Assembly (NCBI GenBank): GCA_018902385.1
Contig: JABSSW010000009.1
Span: 62,001 to 126,000 of the forward strand
Length of the DNA: 64,000 nucleotides
Reading direction: 5' to 3'
Source of the DNA: Physcia stellaris
Taxonomy: Eukaryota > Ascomycota > Lecanoromycetes > Caliciales > Physciaceae
This document shows positions 11,306 to 22,695 of the stretch, one piece after another. The first letter of the stretch is position 1. Every line of letters starts with the position of its first letter. Both the position numbers and the translations under genes were made by a program. The notes under the pieces were generated by a model that made no database searches, was not told where the DNA came from, and saw only the letters and a list, made by a program, of their open reading frames with translations.

Positions 11306-12637
11306 ATGCAGGCTTTTGGTAAGTTAATAGCTTCCTGCGCTACGCCACTGCAATGGCAGGCTACTTCAATCGCTCAGTCAGGTCGCTGATCAATGCCACA
11401 GTACCAAAGAACAGGAGGGTATTGTACAGCGCTCCTCGAAATAGTCTTTGGGATCTAACATGATTCATAGCCAAAATTTGATCTACATCTGAAGGTAGGC
11501 CAACCCCAGAGTCTGCCCTGGGAGACAGCTAACGCTACGCTAGATCATTGACTTGAATAATGTCCCTCTTGTCTCGGGAACCTCCTACGTCAAGTGGCAC
11601 TTGCCCTCTTCAACTTCCGCTGAACACCGTGGACGTACCTCCAAAGCCTTCATTAGGGAGCATAAAGTATCATGGGAGTACGAGAAATCCCTACCTGTAC
11701 GCCTGACGGTGGACCGCAATGGCATGCTTCAAGAGACGGAGATACACTTCGAGGTCATGCAGGAGTACTCGTCTGGAGCAAGGGGCGAGAGGATCATACT
11801 GGGTAATATTAAACTGAACCTAGCCGAATATGTTGAAGCGAGCGATGACTCGGAGGAGGGTGTTTGTAGGAGGTATCTCATGCAGGAGAGTAAGATAAAC
11901 AGCACGTTGAAGGTAGATAAGATTGCTTGAAAGGGAGGTATTCGCTGATTCTTGTCCAGATTTGCATTCTCATGAAGCAACTTGAAGGGGACCGGAATTT
12001 TGCTTGGTGAGTGACCCTTGAAGATACTTTTCATGATGAACATGCTAACTTAGATAGTCCTTCACTAAGGACCGCGGCAGTCTTTGGAGGTATCGCTGGT
12101 ATCATGACTGCTGAACAAGGTGATCCCGACGACCTCGGTCACATGCCCTCTATGTCGAAGAAAACTCGAGAACTGGGCAAAATCCAAGACATGTATAGAC
12201 GGACACTCGCAGCATCTTGGGCGGCACAAGCAGGAGAGCTTCCGGCCGACAAATGCATTGAGGACATCTTCGCCGGAGGTGACGGGTGGGGAAGTCGAAC
12301 ACCAAACGGGCAAACACCACATCTTAGGCCAAGCGATGACAGTACCGAGGACCGTGACAGCGATACTGACAGACGAACAGTGAGAAGGCAGGACAACAAG
12401 TCATCGACCTATGGTAATCATCTTGGAACTAAGCCACGATCGCCACGGCATTCTCCCAAGAACAGCAATGATGAGATACAAAACGCTCGAGGAGTGAGTG
12501 GTCGCGCCAGCATCGAGCAACGAGTACATTCTAGTCCTGGCAAATCAAAGCCCTGGGATTCCAAGCGATCCAATGAGATCAACGAATTCAGTGCTCGAGA
12601 AGATCTGCGTAGTTGGCATATCTCGCCGCCTAGCTGA
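11306..12637 (+). CDS. NT-C2 domain protein (fungal EEIG1/EHBP1-like)
   Basis: Six exons: 11306-11318, 11402-11418, 11471-11494, 11544-11912, 11960-12006 and 12058-12637. They total 1,050 nt, 349 residues. The three micro-exons join to read MQAFVPKNRRPKFDLHLK, then 'IIDLNNVPLVSGTSYVKWHL', the opening of the N-terminal C2 (NT-C2) domain, a lipid-binding-type fold found in EEIG1 and EHBP1 proteins. After the C2 domain a conserved fungal block follows ('DMYRRTLAASWAAQ', 'ECIEDIF'-like 'KCIEDIFAGGDGW'). The C-terminus is Ser/Arg-rich and probably disordered. Likely a membrane- or cytoskeleton-linked adaptor; the exact role is unknown. It converges on the Rad51 paralogue (103-bp gap). Confidence 0.82.
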
Positions 12638-12740
12638 TAGTGGTCCGGTCTGTATGATCACTGGTTCGAGCGGCTTGCTCTTAGGAGATTGCTCGTCCGA
12701 TGTCGAAAGACCATACCACATCGCATACCATATCCTAGTA

Positions 12741-14098
12741 TTATGCACCTTCAACGTGCATGCTCTTGATATGAACGCCATCGACGACCTCAAAGGCAGC
12801 CCAACTTTCCGCACGAGTAGCGTTCCTATCATAAAGCACTTCGAAAATACCACAACGGTGAGCTTGACGGCCTTCGCTGTTGTCGGCATAGGCAAAGTCA
12901 GCATCCTCTTTAGTTTTCGGCATTGTGGATAACATAATTGATGTGTCAATCAGATATGTGAAAGATTTTCCAAGAGCAGGTTTCCCAGCGACCGAGGAGA
13001 AGATTGAGACATCGTCCCCATACCGGCGTTGGTATCGGGTATACTTCGAGGATCCCAATCCAACAACCCCGTTAATGAGTATTGTACAGATCTGTCGTCC
13101 CATGGTTAAGTGACGTACGGATCGCATGAAGCTTGTGAGTAGTGCTTGGCCTGGCTCGCTCGAGTGAGTTCATTACTCGAGAGGTCAGAAGGATCTTTTT
13201 TACCTTGCACCTGACTTTTGGTATTGAGCGGACCAAAGATGTTTGCAATTGTATCGATAAGGACCATACCTATCGTTTCATCCTGAACGAGCATTGTATC
13301 ATGGTCCCGGGGTCCAGACTCTTCCGCTGGCTTCTCGGTCACAGATGCCTCACGATCCTCGTCTTCTGAGAGCCCATCTTCACTGTCTGCTACTGCAACG
13401 CGCCGCCGTACCCCTTTCTCAACGTCGGAATCTGTCCTCTGCTCGCAGATTTCCGCAACCTCAGTGACAGCTTCAATCAGGCCAGCCACGTCAAATACTC
13501 TCATCACTTTTACGCGGTCTAGCAAGGCCGTGGCCTCCTGGATAAGTCCCTCGGTCACAGGCTCCGATTCCGCAGGCTGCTTTGCATAGACATAGCCAGA
13601 TTGATGATACGTGGTGCGCTGACGCTGATCTCGCAGGCGGGCAGCAAGCACGTCCCGCAGACGCACTGGTGAGAAAGTACCGCTGGTGTCTATGATGGCC
13701 ACTTCGCCTTTCAATTTACCCAACAGGTGGCTGGCGACGGCATGGAAAGCTATCTAGCACTCATGTCAGGAATGTTACCAGTGTACGTGTAATGCAGTGT
13801 CTTTGACCATGTGGGCAGCTACAATACGACCCTAGTTGAATTCAACGTCGAATCGTCTACATACAGTAGTCTTCCCTGTCCCATGAGGCCCCGAAATCGA
13901 AGTAATCTCCCCATACCTGAATCCGCCCTGTAATGCAAGATTATCGACGCTAGTCGATCCCGAGCTTGCTGGTGTGGGCACATTGGCTCTACTGGAAAGT
14001 GCTGTGTTGAGGAGCGATGATCCAAGGGTTGGTGTAGGACTGGATGTATGTTCCTTCATGATGTTCAAAAATTCGGGCTTCGTTGCGAACGCAGACAT
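12741..14098 (-). CDS. Rad51/RecA-family recombination paralogue
   Basis: Three exons: 14098-13865, 13753-13204 and 13150-12741. The introns (111 and 53 bp) give 397 residues. It has a RecA-type ATPase core: 'GGFRYGEITSISGPHGTGKTT' spans the Walker A motif (residues 70-77), and 'MVLIDTI' near residue 245 is Walker B. 'SQVQGQALLTSFMRSVRHLT' and 'ICTILINGVVGL' fit the later core strands of Rad51 paralogues. The N-terminal helix-hairpin-helix domain of Rad51 itself is absent, as in the paralogues (Rad55/XRCC2/Rad51D type), which mediate Rad51 filament assembly in double-strand-break repair. An acidic insertion of about 55 residues (182-236) interrupts the core. I cannot say which paralogue it is. 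Confidence 0.82.
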
Positions 14099-14418
14099 TC
14101 CACAACGTAATACCTTCTTGGACCTGAACGATCATCGTTGTGCAAGGTTTTTATTGCGACTGTTTTCTGGTATTTCAAGACATCAATCGACACTTGCGTC
14201 CACGATATATCAATACTGAACACCTGTAATCTAGTCCAGCGTCCATCTTAAACTCTGTGGCGTGTAGAAGTATTTCAGGGTTAAAGGTCAGGAAGTGAGA
14301 ATATCAGGGTTATTAGCACGGGATCAGTTCCGTCATCGGAGATGCAAAAACGTTACGCCGGCATAATTCTTCGGGATCTTGCTAAAGCTCTCTGCTCGCT
14401 CTTGAAGGAAATCGCCTT
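14099..14418. promoter_or_regulatory. Shared upstream region, Rad51 paralogue and SLS1-like gene
   Basis: A 320-bp gap between two divergent start codons; nothing more specific is seen. Confidence 0.45.
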
Positions 14419-17400
14419 ATGTTCGCTTCTGGCCACAATCTAGAAGGCCTCCAGACATGCATCACCTGTCGGTATCGTCTCGTCATGCGGCAGCATGTTG
14501 CCCGCCGATCCCCTCATGTATCCATCACTCCCCGATCAAGGCAGATGCATCGCACATCAAGACTCCCTCAGCAACAGGCACACGCACAGCAGGTCTTGTC
14601 TCATATGGTGAAGACCGACCGTCATGTAACAGATGCCGAATATCAGCGTGGCCTCAAGCACGGGGAAAGGCGTGTGAATCTCTTCAAGAAAGATTCTCTC
14701 GGCATGGACTCGCTAGGTCGACCCGCCGAAGCGCTCATCCTTCGAGGTGGTGACAACGAAAGAGGACCTGGAATCTATGTGAATTATTTGAAGAAGCTTG
14801 GTCATAGGAATCTCCCGTTGAGCGCGTCACAACTGCTGGCCCGGATTGACGCCGAGAAAGGGATTGTTGGAGCACACAAGGTAGCGGAGAACCTGGAGGA
14901 TATCAGATCAACGTGGGCCGCAAGCTTAAAGACAAAAGAACTGCCTACCAGAGACGAGTATTCTGCGCTTGCACAGACTGTACGCGATGGATTTACGGCG
15001 AAACAGTTAACGGAGTATTATGGGAAAGAAGCGCTAGAGTGCACTACTAATCCTGACGATTTGGCTAAGGCGTACTCGGATAACCTTTATACACGTTCTG
15101 CTTGGCACATTGGAACTACGGGCTTTCCAGCGAACGCTGCGACAAGATTTGGTTTGATAAGGAAAGCTGCGCTGCAACATCATGAAGCAGCTGGAACCGA
15201 CGATGCTCAGAAAGTACAGCAGAAGTCATACGGCGTGAAGAATGAGCGATGGGATTCCAAAAGAGTAGTCACGCGCAAAATCCTTCGCGATCGCTGGCAA
15301 ATAACGTCCGTCGAAGATGAGGCGGCAATAGGTGAAGTAGACATTTGGCCTCGATCGGAGTACCTCAGGGTACTTTTAAACCATAGTAAGGAAATCTTGT
15401 GCCTCTCGCGCTACATAACAGTGGCTGATCAGACGGCAGACCAGGATATCTTACAGCGACTCTCGCAAAGATACGGTGCGAAGATCGATACCTCTGCTGA
15501 GAAGAGCATCATCCGTATCACCGCGGAGAGAGCAACTTCTGGTGATGTTCTGAAATTCATCGTTTACATGCTTGGGAGAATGCGGCAGCGAGACATCGAG
15601 ATACCGCCAGTATCTCATAAGCGCGACAAGACTGTGAAGGTGCTTTCTGCGAAAGAGAGAGTGCAGAATACAGCATTCCGAGGGCATCTTCAACAGGTCA
15701 CGAACACAATCATCGAACCCACTGCTCGGCTAACAGAGAAAGGTGCATCTACAAAGGTGAATTGATCCGCCAACCTAAAGCTAAAAAATGTATTGCTAAC
15801 CCACGTGAGGTTTCAATCTTTTTCTTAGGCCCCTCGGAAGAAGATGTTGATGATGCAGAAAGGTTACTCCTACAGTCTGTGCACCCTCAATCGAGACCCG
15901 TCAATGTACAATACGGGGCAAGCCACGGGGACAGAGCGATTGCACCCATTCCAATTGAGGTGGGAAATGGGCTGCCCTTAGCACAGAGGACTGGAGAGTA
16001 TTGTCGCTGGTCTAGGACTGTGGAAAGAGTAGGGCGAAGTCCCGAACACAAGGCGACACAGATACCCGACCCGAAAAGACTGAGAGAGGACGAGGCAATC
16101 ATGCAGAAAGTTTTGATAGGCCTTGAAAAACACCACAGCAAAAAACAAGGCTCACTAAAGGAAGCCAAGCTTGAAGGACCACAATCTCCCCATTGGCTTC
16201 CCAAGCTTGAGTTAGATTATTCTGTCACTATTGGCCGAGTTATTTCTCCAGTAGAGGATGCAAAGAATGTCAAGATCTCGAAGCTCCATGCGAAGAGGAA
16301 TCGCTGGTCCTCCATTTTGTGTGATTCAATTACACGTCAGCACGAGTTCTTATGTTCAAGCAATGGCCTGCAACCGTTCTTCCGCAGTGGCAAGAACAAA
16401 AAATTGAGTCAACGGGAATTCCTGCTTGTGCGATTAAGCCCTGGCGTAACATCCATAAAATCTACCCCATCGTTGTCGACAGGCAGCAAACTCCTGCCAG
16501 CCACACCGACGCCTCTTCCCGAGCTCGAGATTCAGCTTGACATTAACCAGGATCATCAGCAGCTTACGCCAAATCAAATCCGCTTTGTCTTTAATACTAA
16601 AAAGACAGACTTACTGCTACCTCAGCAGCCTAGTGACCTTCGATTCATGACCGAAAATTTTGTCAATGCGTCCACGGAGTTAGATCCGAGAATATCAGCT
16701 TTCATAGATTCAAGTAACTTAAACCTCTGGGGCTCTGAGCGGCTCAAGACACCATCAAGCCTCACCATTGAGGTCCCTTATAGGTACGGAGGTAACAAGG
16801 ATGACCCTGTTACACAGCGGCAGCCCGTCGAGTACACATTCACCGCGCTTGAACACAATGCGCAGCTTCTTTGCGTACAAGGAGATCACCAATATAAGTA
16901 TACAGTCATTGAAGCAGGGCGCATGGGAGGTCAACGCGAAGAATTCTGCATCAACGCTCCTTACCCTGCAAAACAACCTATGAAATCACTTTGCGAGAGA
17001 GCCTGCGCTTGGATTAGGGACATGACGAGCATTACTAGCCAATCGCAATCATTCCGGCGATCGTCTGCGAGTCAATCTTCCGTGGCGGCTGAATCCTTCA
17101 CAACAAGAAATAGGCGTCGAAATGAAGACAAAATCGACGACGGTCCTTCCTCTAATGTCTCCGTAAGGCGTGTCGAAGCCGAAACGAATAAAGCGGGGTG
17201 GGCTGCACTGCGACGAAGGTACGGAGATTCTTTTCAGAAGAATAGAAGGGACGATGTACTGGGTTCCTACAAACGAAGACTCGGTCGTAGAGGGTGGGGT
17301 CAAGATGTGATTGATGAACCAGCTGGATTGAGCGTGCGGCGCATCGGATCTAAATTGAATCAAGCAAGCAAAGACGCCGTGCGGCGAAGACTCGAGAGGA

Positions 17401-17654
17401 ATGATCACATCAAGCGGCTAAAGGCTGGCGTGCCAAGTCGTTACAGCTGGAGGCTCGGCCGCAGGGAACGCGTCGAAAAGGCGCTAGGGAAAGAAAATGA
17501 ACGGGAATTTCAGAGGGGTGATGGAGGACGAGGTGTTCTTCTTTCGTCTAGAGGAATGCTTGGTCGGAGGGATCACTTCCGTCGATCTGTAAGAGCAGGT
17601 CAAGCCAGCTCCGTGAGAGAGCCTCCTGTGTCCCTACATGAAGGGCGCTACTGA
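14419..17654 (+). CDS. Mitochondrial inner-membrane regulator, SLS1-like
   Basis: Two exons, 14419-15742 and 15829-17654, giving about 1,049 residues. The acceptor is strong (GCTAAC branch, TTTTTCTTAG). The donor GTGCAT at 15743 is weak but is the one that keeps frame; GTGAAT at 15757 would not. The N-terminus is basic and Ser/Arg-rich with few acidic residues, fitting a mitochondrial presequence. 'KKDSLGMDSLGRPAEALILRG' and the long helical/KH-like body resemble the fungal SLS1 family, which ties mitochondrial transcripts to translation at the inner membrane. Residues after about 850 are very Arg-rich ('RRLGRRGWGQ', 'WRLGRRERVEKAL'). The family call rests on recalled motifs. Confidence 0.6.
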
Positions 17655-18555
17655 GGGCGTCGTGGTGCCTGCTTCACTACGGACTTAATCTCGCTATTCC
17701 AGATAAAAAAAGTACGGCTAGCTGTCAGCCGCAATCTCCCATGATCTCTACTAAATTCTGCCAGTCGGGAGAAGCTGCGCCGTGGAAGTCTGACGGTTTG
17801 ATGTGAGCTGGTTGGAAAATGCGGTCGAAGGGTCGCAGTGATGACCGGTTTTTCATGAACCCTGCTTTCATCAAGGCCTCCTCAACCCCATCCTCTGCCC
17901 AAAGTTCCTTTATCCCTCCTCATCCGACACCAAGCACCCCAAAAACCCGCACTACCCAAACACCACCCTGACCCACCACGCCCACACACTCAGCACCACC
18001 CTTTGGGCTTGGGGAAATTGGGGGAATCAGAGGAGATCGTAACTTGTGTCGGTGTAAGAAGACTATGGATAGTTTTCCTGCGGTGATCGAGAGGGAGTGA
18101 CTGGGTGGTCATGTTAGTAGCTGTTCGCAGAAATGGGTGAGAATGGGAGGAGATGAGGTGATATAATGATGGACGTGTCGCCGCGCTGGAGACGCTCCAC
18201 AGGCAGTCGCTGTGAGTTGGCTAAGTGGGCAACCTTGTCTTGCGGGTCTCGCTCTTGCATATCTGCTTACTGCTACTGCTGCACTAGTATAGCAAAGTAT
18301 GCCTTGTCCAAGTCTTTTCTTTGTTGTTTCGGGTTAAGATCAAGTCTGCCCGAGGGTGTGTCAAACCTCAGTCCGAAACCTTCACGGAGCGGATTCGATC
18401 CGCTTCATTATTTGTGTTATAAAATGTATGCATCACCTGACACTAACAAACAAGCGAGAGTATTTCAGCCTCCCATACCTCCTGACTTCGACCAGAGACG
18501 AGCCCCAAACCACATATCAGCAGAAGCTTACTGTACAGTCGCTCGACAACCAGAG
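17655..18555. other. Intergenic with C/A-rich strand-biased tract
   Basis: Roughly 17,870-18,003 is very rich in C and A and nearly free of G on this strand. A TATAAAA box at 18,418-18,424 lies 130 bp before family gene 1. No gene is seen. Confidence 0.5.
18418..18424 (+). promoter_or_regulatory. TATA box of family gene 1
   Basis: TATAAAA lies 132 bp before the chosen ATG at 18,556. It argues that the in-frame ATG at 18,424, right on the box, is not the start. Confidence 0.5.
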
Positions 18556-19354
18556 ATGGCTGGAAATTCAACGACGACCGTGCCGTTGCGATATGATTTG
18601 GTCAAAGAAATCGAGAAGCTTCTCTCTATCTGGTCTAAACTCAAAGGCAACGACAAGCAGAATTGCAAGAAACTTATCGACAGCAAAATCCGCTTCCTAC
18701 AAGACTGCAGTCGCCCACGTTACGAGCCCACTTACGAGTTCATGGAGAGTGCTCTCAGCCTTAAGCATAAGCTCGTTGCTGCTAAGTTTGATCTCGGCTC
18801 CATCGAATCCGTAATCTCCAAGGAGATGAAAGACTTGATGAACAAGAATGGTCTTCAGTACTCCGGAGGCGCGGAGGTGAGGCTTTATACTTGGTCCCCT
18901 TTCTGCTTACACACTTTCTGACTTAAAATAGGATCCATTTGCAAATGCTCCACAATTCGAAGTTAAGGTCTTTATGAGCGCGTTTGTTACGGCGTCCTCA
19001 AGCCCAACGGTAACATATATGCTACGATACGAGGAAGAGGTCTGGGGGACAATACAGGGCTATTACCGGTATAGGCTATATCAGATTCAAGGGAATGTGA
19101 AGACGGATACTGGAGTGAGTATAAGCGGTAGGACTCTGAACAAAATATTGCGCAACCATTACGATCGAGAGGACCGCGTGCTCGTTTTTTACGAAAAGGA
19201 CGGAAGCATGACGCTCAGTCTGGAGATGTCGAGCGCTGAGCAAGCATGCGCTTTCGTCGAACATGCTGAAAGCAAGAATGCCTGGTTCCCGGGTGAGTAG
19301 AAAGCCTCAGACATCAATTCAAGCGGAAACTAAGGATTATTAGAAAACGCATGA
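18556..19354 (+). CDS. Cluster family gene 1 (type A: helical module + PH-like domain)
   Basis: Three exons: 18556-18876, 18932-19292 and 19344-19354, 230 residues. Exon 1 is a helical module: 'LLSIWSKLKGNDKQNCKKLI', then 'KHKLVAAKFDLGSIESVISK'. A phase-0 intron follows at once. Exon 2 encodes a beta-rich domain ending in an amphipathic helix ('SAEQACAFVEHAE'), the layout of a PH-like fold. A second intron close to the stop adds only 'ENA'. Gene 2 has the same order, intron phase and near-terminal intron, so they are paralogues. No signal peptide or membrane segment, so probably intracellular. I know no named family and infer no function beyond possible lipid or protein binding by the PH-like domain. 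Confidence 0.75.
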
Positions 19355-20218
19355 AAACCTCCTCTTGATGCGTTCAACGAGGAATCCGAGGAAAACATGT
19401 TTCCTATGTACTCTGTTGAAATGGATCAAGATGTCATCTTGCGGTAATGGGTCTTGGGCTGCAGTACTGAGAAAAACCGCTTGTAGCTCAACCATCCTTG
19501 AAACATGAAAAGGTAGCTGATGGATAGAATCACTTAGCCGAGTCACGATTTTATCCTCGTGCTGCTTATCCCACATGATTTCCGCTAGATCCATTAAAGG
19601 ACCTTGATCAGGCATTCAACCCCACTTGCAGGGCTGATCGTCCCACTTTAGCAAGGGAATCTCTTGACAGACAGCTGAACCTGTGCCTGCGCGCAGACCG
19701 AAGACACCCAATACCCGTACCTAAAGCTTCTGGATATGGGCTTAGGCATTCTACGCATTTCGACTGAGTCCTCAGGATCCTATTCCAATCAATTATGGAG
19801 TGGACGCCTGGACGAACATCGCAGTCGAGTTCCCCTTCTGTCATCACCAACGACCTTTCCTCCAGTCTAGGTAGTCAGTAAATAACACCTTCGGCGCCTT
19901 TGCCAAGCCATTTTGGTATTGACTGATCTGTTTCGCCTTGTGGCTTTTTATGTAGGCCTTGCATTTCTGATCTGTCAGCCATCAACATCGACTCGGCAGG
20001 TTCCGTTCCGCCCTCGCTTACTTTATATCCCGTGACACCGGGCCGTTAATTTCTCGCCTTGACACCAATTTCTGAATTGCCATAAACTCAGAGCAGGTCG
20101 TCAAATCTCTCCTTGGAATTGAGTACATCACTCAGCAAATCCCGCCTCGGCGGCATTCCATCAGTATTTCTAATACAGCTCAGCCCGCGGAATACTTCAG
20201 TATCCCAACACTTTCAAC
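19355..20218. other. Intergenic, no gene seen
   Basis: This holds the upstream region of family gene 2, with a TATATC-type AT element near 20,021. A 91-codon minus-strand frame at 19,340-19,615 has no support. Confidence 0.4.
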
Positions 20219-21086
20219 ATGACAGCGGAATCCTTCCAACGCGAAGGGATGGAGAGAGCGATGCTCCAGATCACGAAGATCCTCCCGCTGTGGGCGCGAT
20301 TGGAGGGCGACAATCAATACAACATCAAGCTTCTGATCGACCACAAAGTCGGAAGCCTCACTCGCGGGTTTCGGTATCCAAACCTCAGCCAATATGAGTT
20401 GTTGGACCGTTTGCTAGACTTTGAAGGGACAATCAAGGCTGCTGGGTTTGACACTGGGTCTGTAAAGGCTTTGATCGATGAAGGGGTCAAGAGTATCATG
20501 TTGATAAATGGGCTTCCGTACGTACACCAAGATGTCAGCAATGAGCTGGCAAGTGTCCAAGGAGAGGTTGAAGATAGGGATGTCGATAAGGTAATGTACT
20601 ACCCAAAATCCTTCAATAAGCGATGATTGGTACTAAGTAGTGCATAGGTCGAAGAGCAAGTACCTCAAGAATTCAGAGCTATCCGTGTGGAGTATGGCAA
20701 TGTAGTGGTACTCACACCACTAAAAAAGCAGCATGGTCGCGTGTACTTTGATGCAACCACGGGGCAATACCGACTCGAGATCTCGTACGACTGGAGTCGT
20801 GTGGGTCGTTGGTTAATGCTAGGTCCTGATACAGTGCACGCCTTCTTTCAAGATGCTGATTACCGCATGATTATTTTTATGCTCTCCAACAATCGGCCAT
20901 GGCTTTCACTCGAACTGGCAAGCAGCCAGGACGTCATCGCTTTCGTTGCAGCGTTTGAAGAGAAATATGTTGGGGCATTCCGGGTCTCCATGTCGTGAGT
21001 AGATGCTGATGAGGTCAGCCCTCAGAGAATTGCTGACTGCTTTTAGACCTTATACGAGAGTGAAGGCTTATTTCAAGAACACTTGA
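20219..21086 (+). CDS. Cluster family gene 2 (type A: helical module + PH-like domain)
   Basis: Three exons: 20219-20590, 20648-20994 and 21047-21086, 252 residues. The helical module reads 'KILPLWARLEGDNQYNIKLL', then 'GTIKAAGFDTGSVKALIDEG', aligning with gene 1 ('LLSIWSKLKGNDKQNCKKLI', 'KLVAAKFDLGSIESVISKEM'). A phase-0 intron separates it from a PH-like beta domain ending 'SSQDVIAFVAAFEEKY'. As in gene 1, an intron just before the stop adds a short tail (PYTRVKAYFKNT). All junctions are GT-AG with branch-like sites. The divergence is large, so the duplication is old. Function unknown; probably intracellular. Confidence 0.78.
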
Positions 21087-22077
21087 GGTTATGGGACTGT
21101 GCACAAGCACGATTTACTGGTCAAAGCTTTATCTATGGATCTTGGTGTGAGAGCGAGCTATAGTGAGATTCGGGACCGATCTTTAAGTCCAGGAATTCCA
21201 TTCATTCAGTTTCTTCAATTGCGCTCCGGGTCAATGTTAATAAATCAATTCGTGCACTATTGGTGTTGTTACGAGTTTCGCCTGAGGTGCCCTTATCCCC
21301 ACCTGAGCCACCCAAGGGATTTCGCTACCTGTCTTACTTTACGCTTCAACGGTTACGCATCGATTTCCGATACTTGAGCCGGCTTTGAAGAACACAATAT
21401 GGTCATCGAAATCCTTATGATGCCAACCCTCCATACTGTTTGAACACGTCATCAAAGCAGCTCGAAAAGGCGCGGCATATAGCCTACTTGCACTCAGGCA
21501 TTCTCGCCAAGAAAACCCGAACCCAAGGGGTTTTAAGTAGTACGGTGATTGTGGCGCTGCAAAACGGAGAAGAGATCGTCCAGTTGCGACCCAGAAATTG
21601 GATCTCGAGCCCTTGGAGCTTGTTTGGGAAGTGTTTGACTCGATACCTTTCAACATTGGAATGATTCAGGACAAAAGAGCTAGGAGCTGAGGACATATGG
21701 GTTTACTGAATGAAGCGTATTCCTGGATATTTTTGCTCGATGGCTTGGCACAAGAGGTGACAGTGCACAAACTCTAGTCACCCTCATTGGCTTGTACTCG
21801 TAAGTTGTATCTTTGGCAGTAAATTCGGAAGTGACTACTAAGATGATAGATAAAGCTGGTGAGGTCGACAAATGATTCACGGTTTAGGTCATTGCGAGAT
21901 AGTTTCACTAGGTCAGCTTCACAGCAAGATCTTCCTCCATTCTGTTAAGAGGCCAAAGTTTCAATCCTCCCCGCACTCACTGAACGAAGACAATCGAGTC
22001 ATCAGAAACTCGATCTCTGTACGCTATGAACATCCCATCCGCATCTTGTTATTACTAAAAGTATATCTCAGGAAGCA
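21087..22077. other. Intergenic, no gene seen
   Basis: About 1 kb of sequence upstream of family gene 3. Short frames on both strands lack support. Confidence 0.4.
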
Positions 22078-22695
22078 ATGTACACATCGGGGAACACAGA
22101 ATTTGAGGAGCACCTCACCAAGCTTGAGTACCTTGCAAAAACACGAGAACATTTAAAATTCGGCCCTGAGGGTGCCAACAATCCTATTCTCATGCAAGCT
22201 GTTGCATACAACATCAAGTCCCTATCGTACTATGTGAAAAGCCCTTTAAAAGACCACGTGGACCGCTTAGTCGACCTCAGTGTCGCCTTCGAAAACCCTT
22301 GTGGCACCAACAGTCGTTTCCTTACTTCCGAATCAACGACCGAATTTGACGCGATCATCGAGGCTCAGGTGAACGACCGAGCTGATAAGCTGAAGCGGTC
22401 CGGAGCCCGTATCCATCTACATGGCTGGTCCGCTCTACACGCCAAGATCCCCGCTCCATATGAGCGCGCTCGAAAGCAGATCGAGTCGATTATCACCGAT
22501 GAATTAAAGCGTGAAGAGACAGATGCTAAGAGCGAAGTTGATGAGCGTGAAGAGAGAGATGCTAAGAGCAAAGCTGATGTACGATGTGTTCTAGAAATGT
22601 GCGAGTGCCGTTAGCTAACCGGCTTGTAGTCTCTCCTCCGCAAAGAAGAAGAAGAAAGAGCTGCCGCCAAAAAAGTGGGCGTCAAACGTGCTTGA
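22078..22695 (+). CDS. Cluster family gene 3 (type B: helical protein, charged tail)
   Basis: Two exons, 22078-22578 and 22630-22695, joined by a 51-bp phase-0 intron with a GCTAAC branch; 188 residues. The N-terminus reads 'EFEEHLTKLEYLAKTREHLK', matching gene 6 ('LFDPLESLEKLAKTRKFM'). The middle has 'DHVDRLVDLSVAFENPCGTN' and 'EFDAIIEAQVNDRADKL', the type B core. A W-containing loop and a helix ('YERARKQIESIITDELK') follow. The end is highly charged: two copies of an E/R-D-A-K-S-(E/K)-(V/A)-D unit, then a short Lys/Glu-rich exon 2. There is no signal peptide. Function unknown. Confidence 0.7.

Noticed and set aside
13130-13210. Apparent frameshift in the Rad51 paralogue near 13,150
   Set aside because: A 53-bp intron (13151-13203) with a GTAAAA donor, CTGAC branch and CAG acceptor restores 'SQVQGQALLTSFMRS', the normal family sequence.
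18166-18555. Longer N-terminus for family gene 1 from an upstream in-frame ATG
   Set aside because: A TATAAAA box lies at 18,418-18,424, so the transcript should start after it; gene 2 also starts at the equivalent place.
19340-19615. Minus-strand 91-codon frame after family gene 1
   Set aside because: It overlaps the last exon and 3' flank of gene 1 in antisense, with no recognisable motif.
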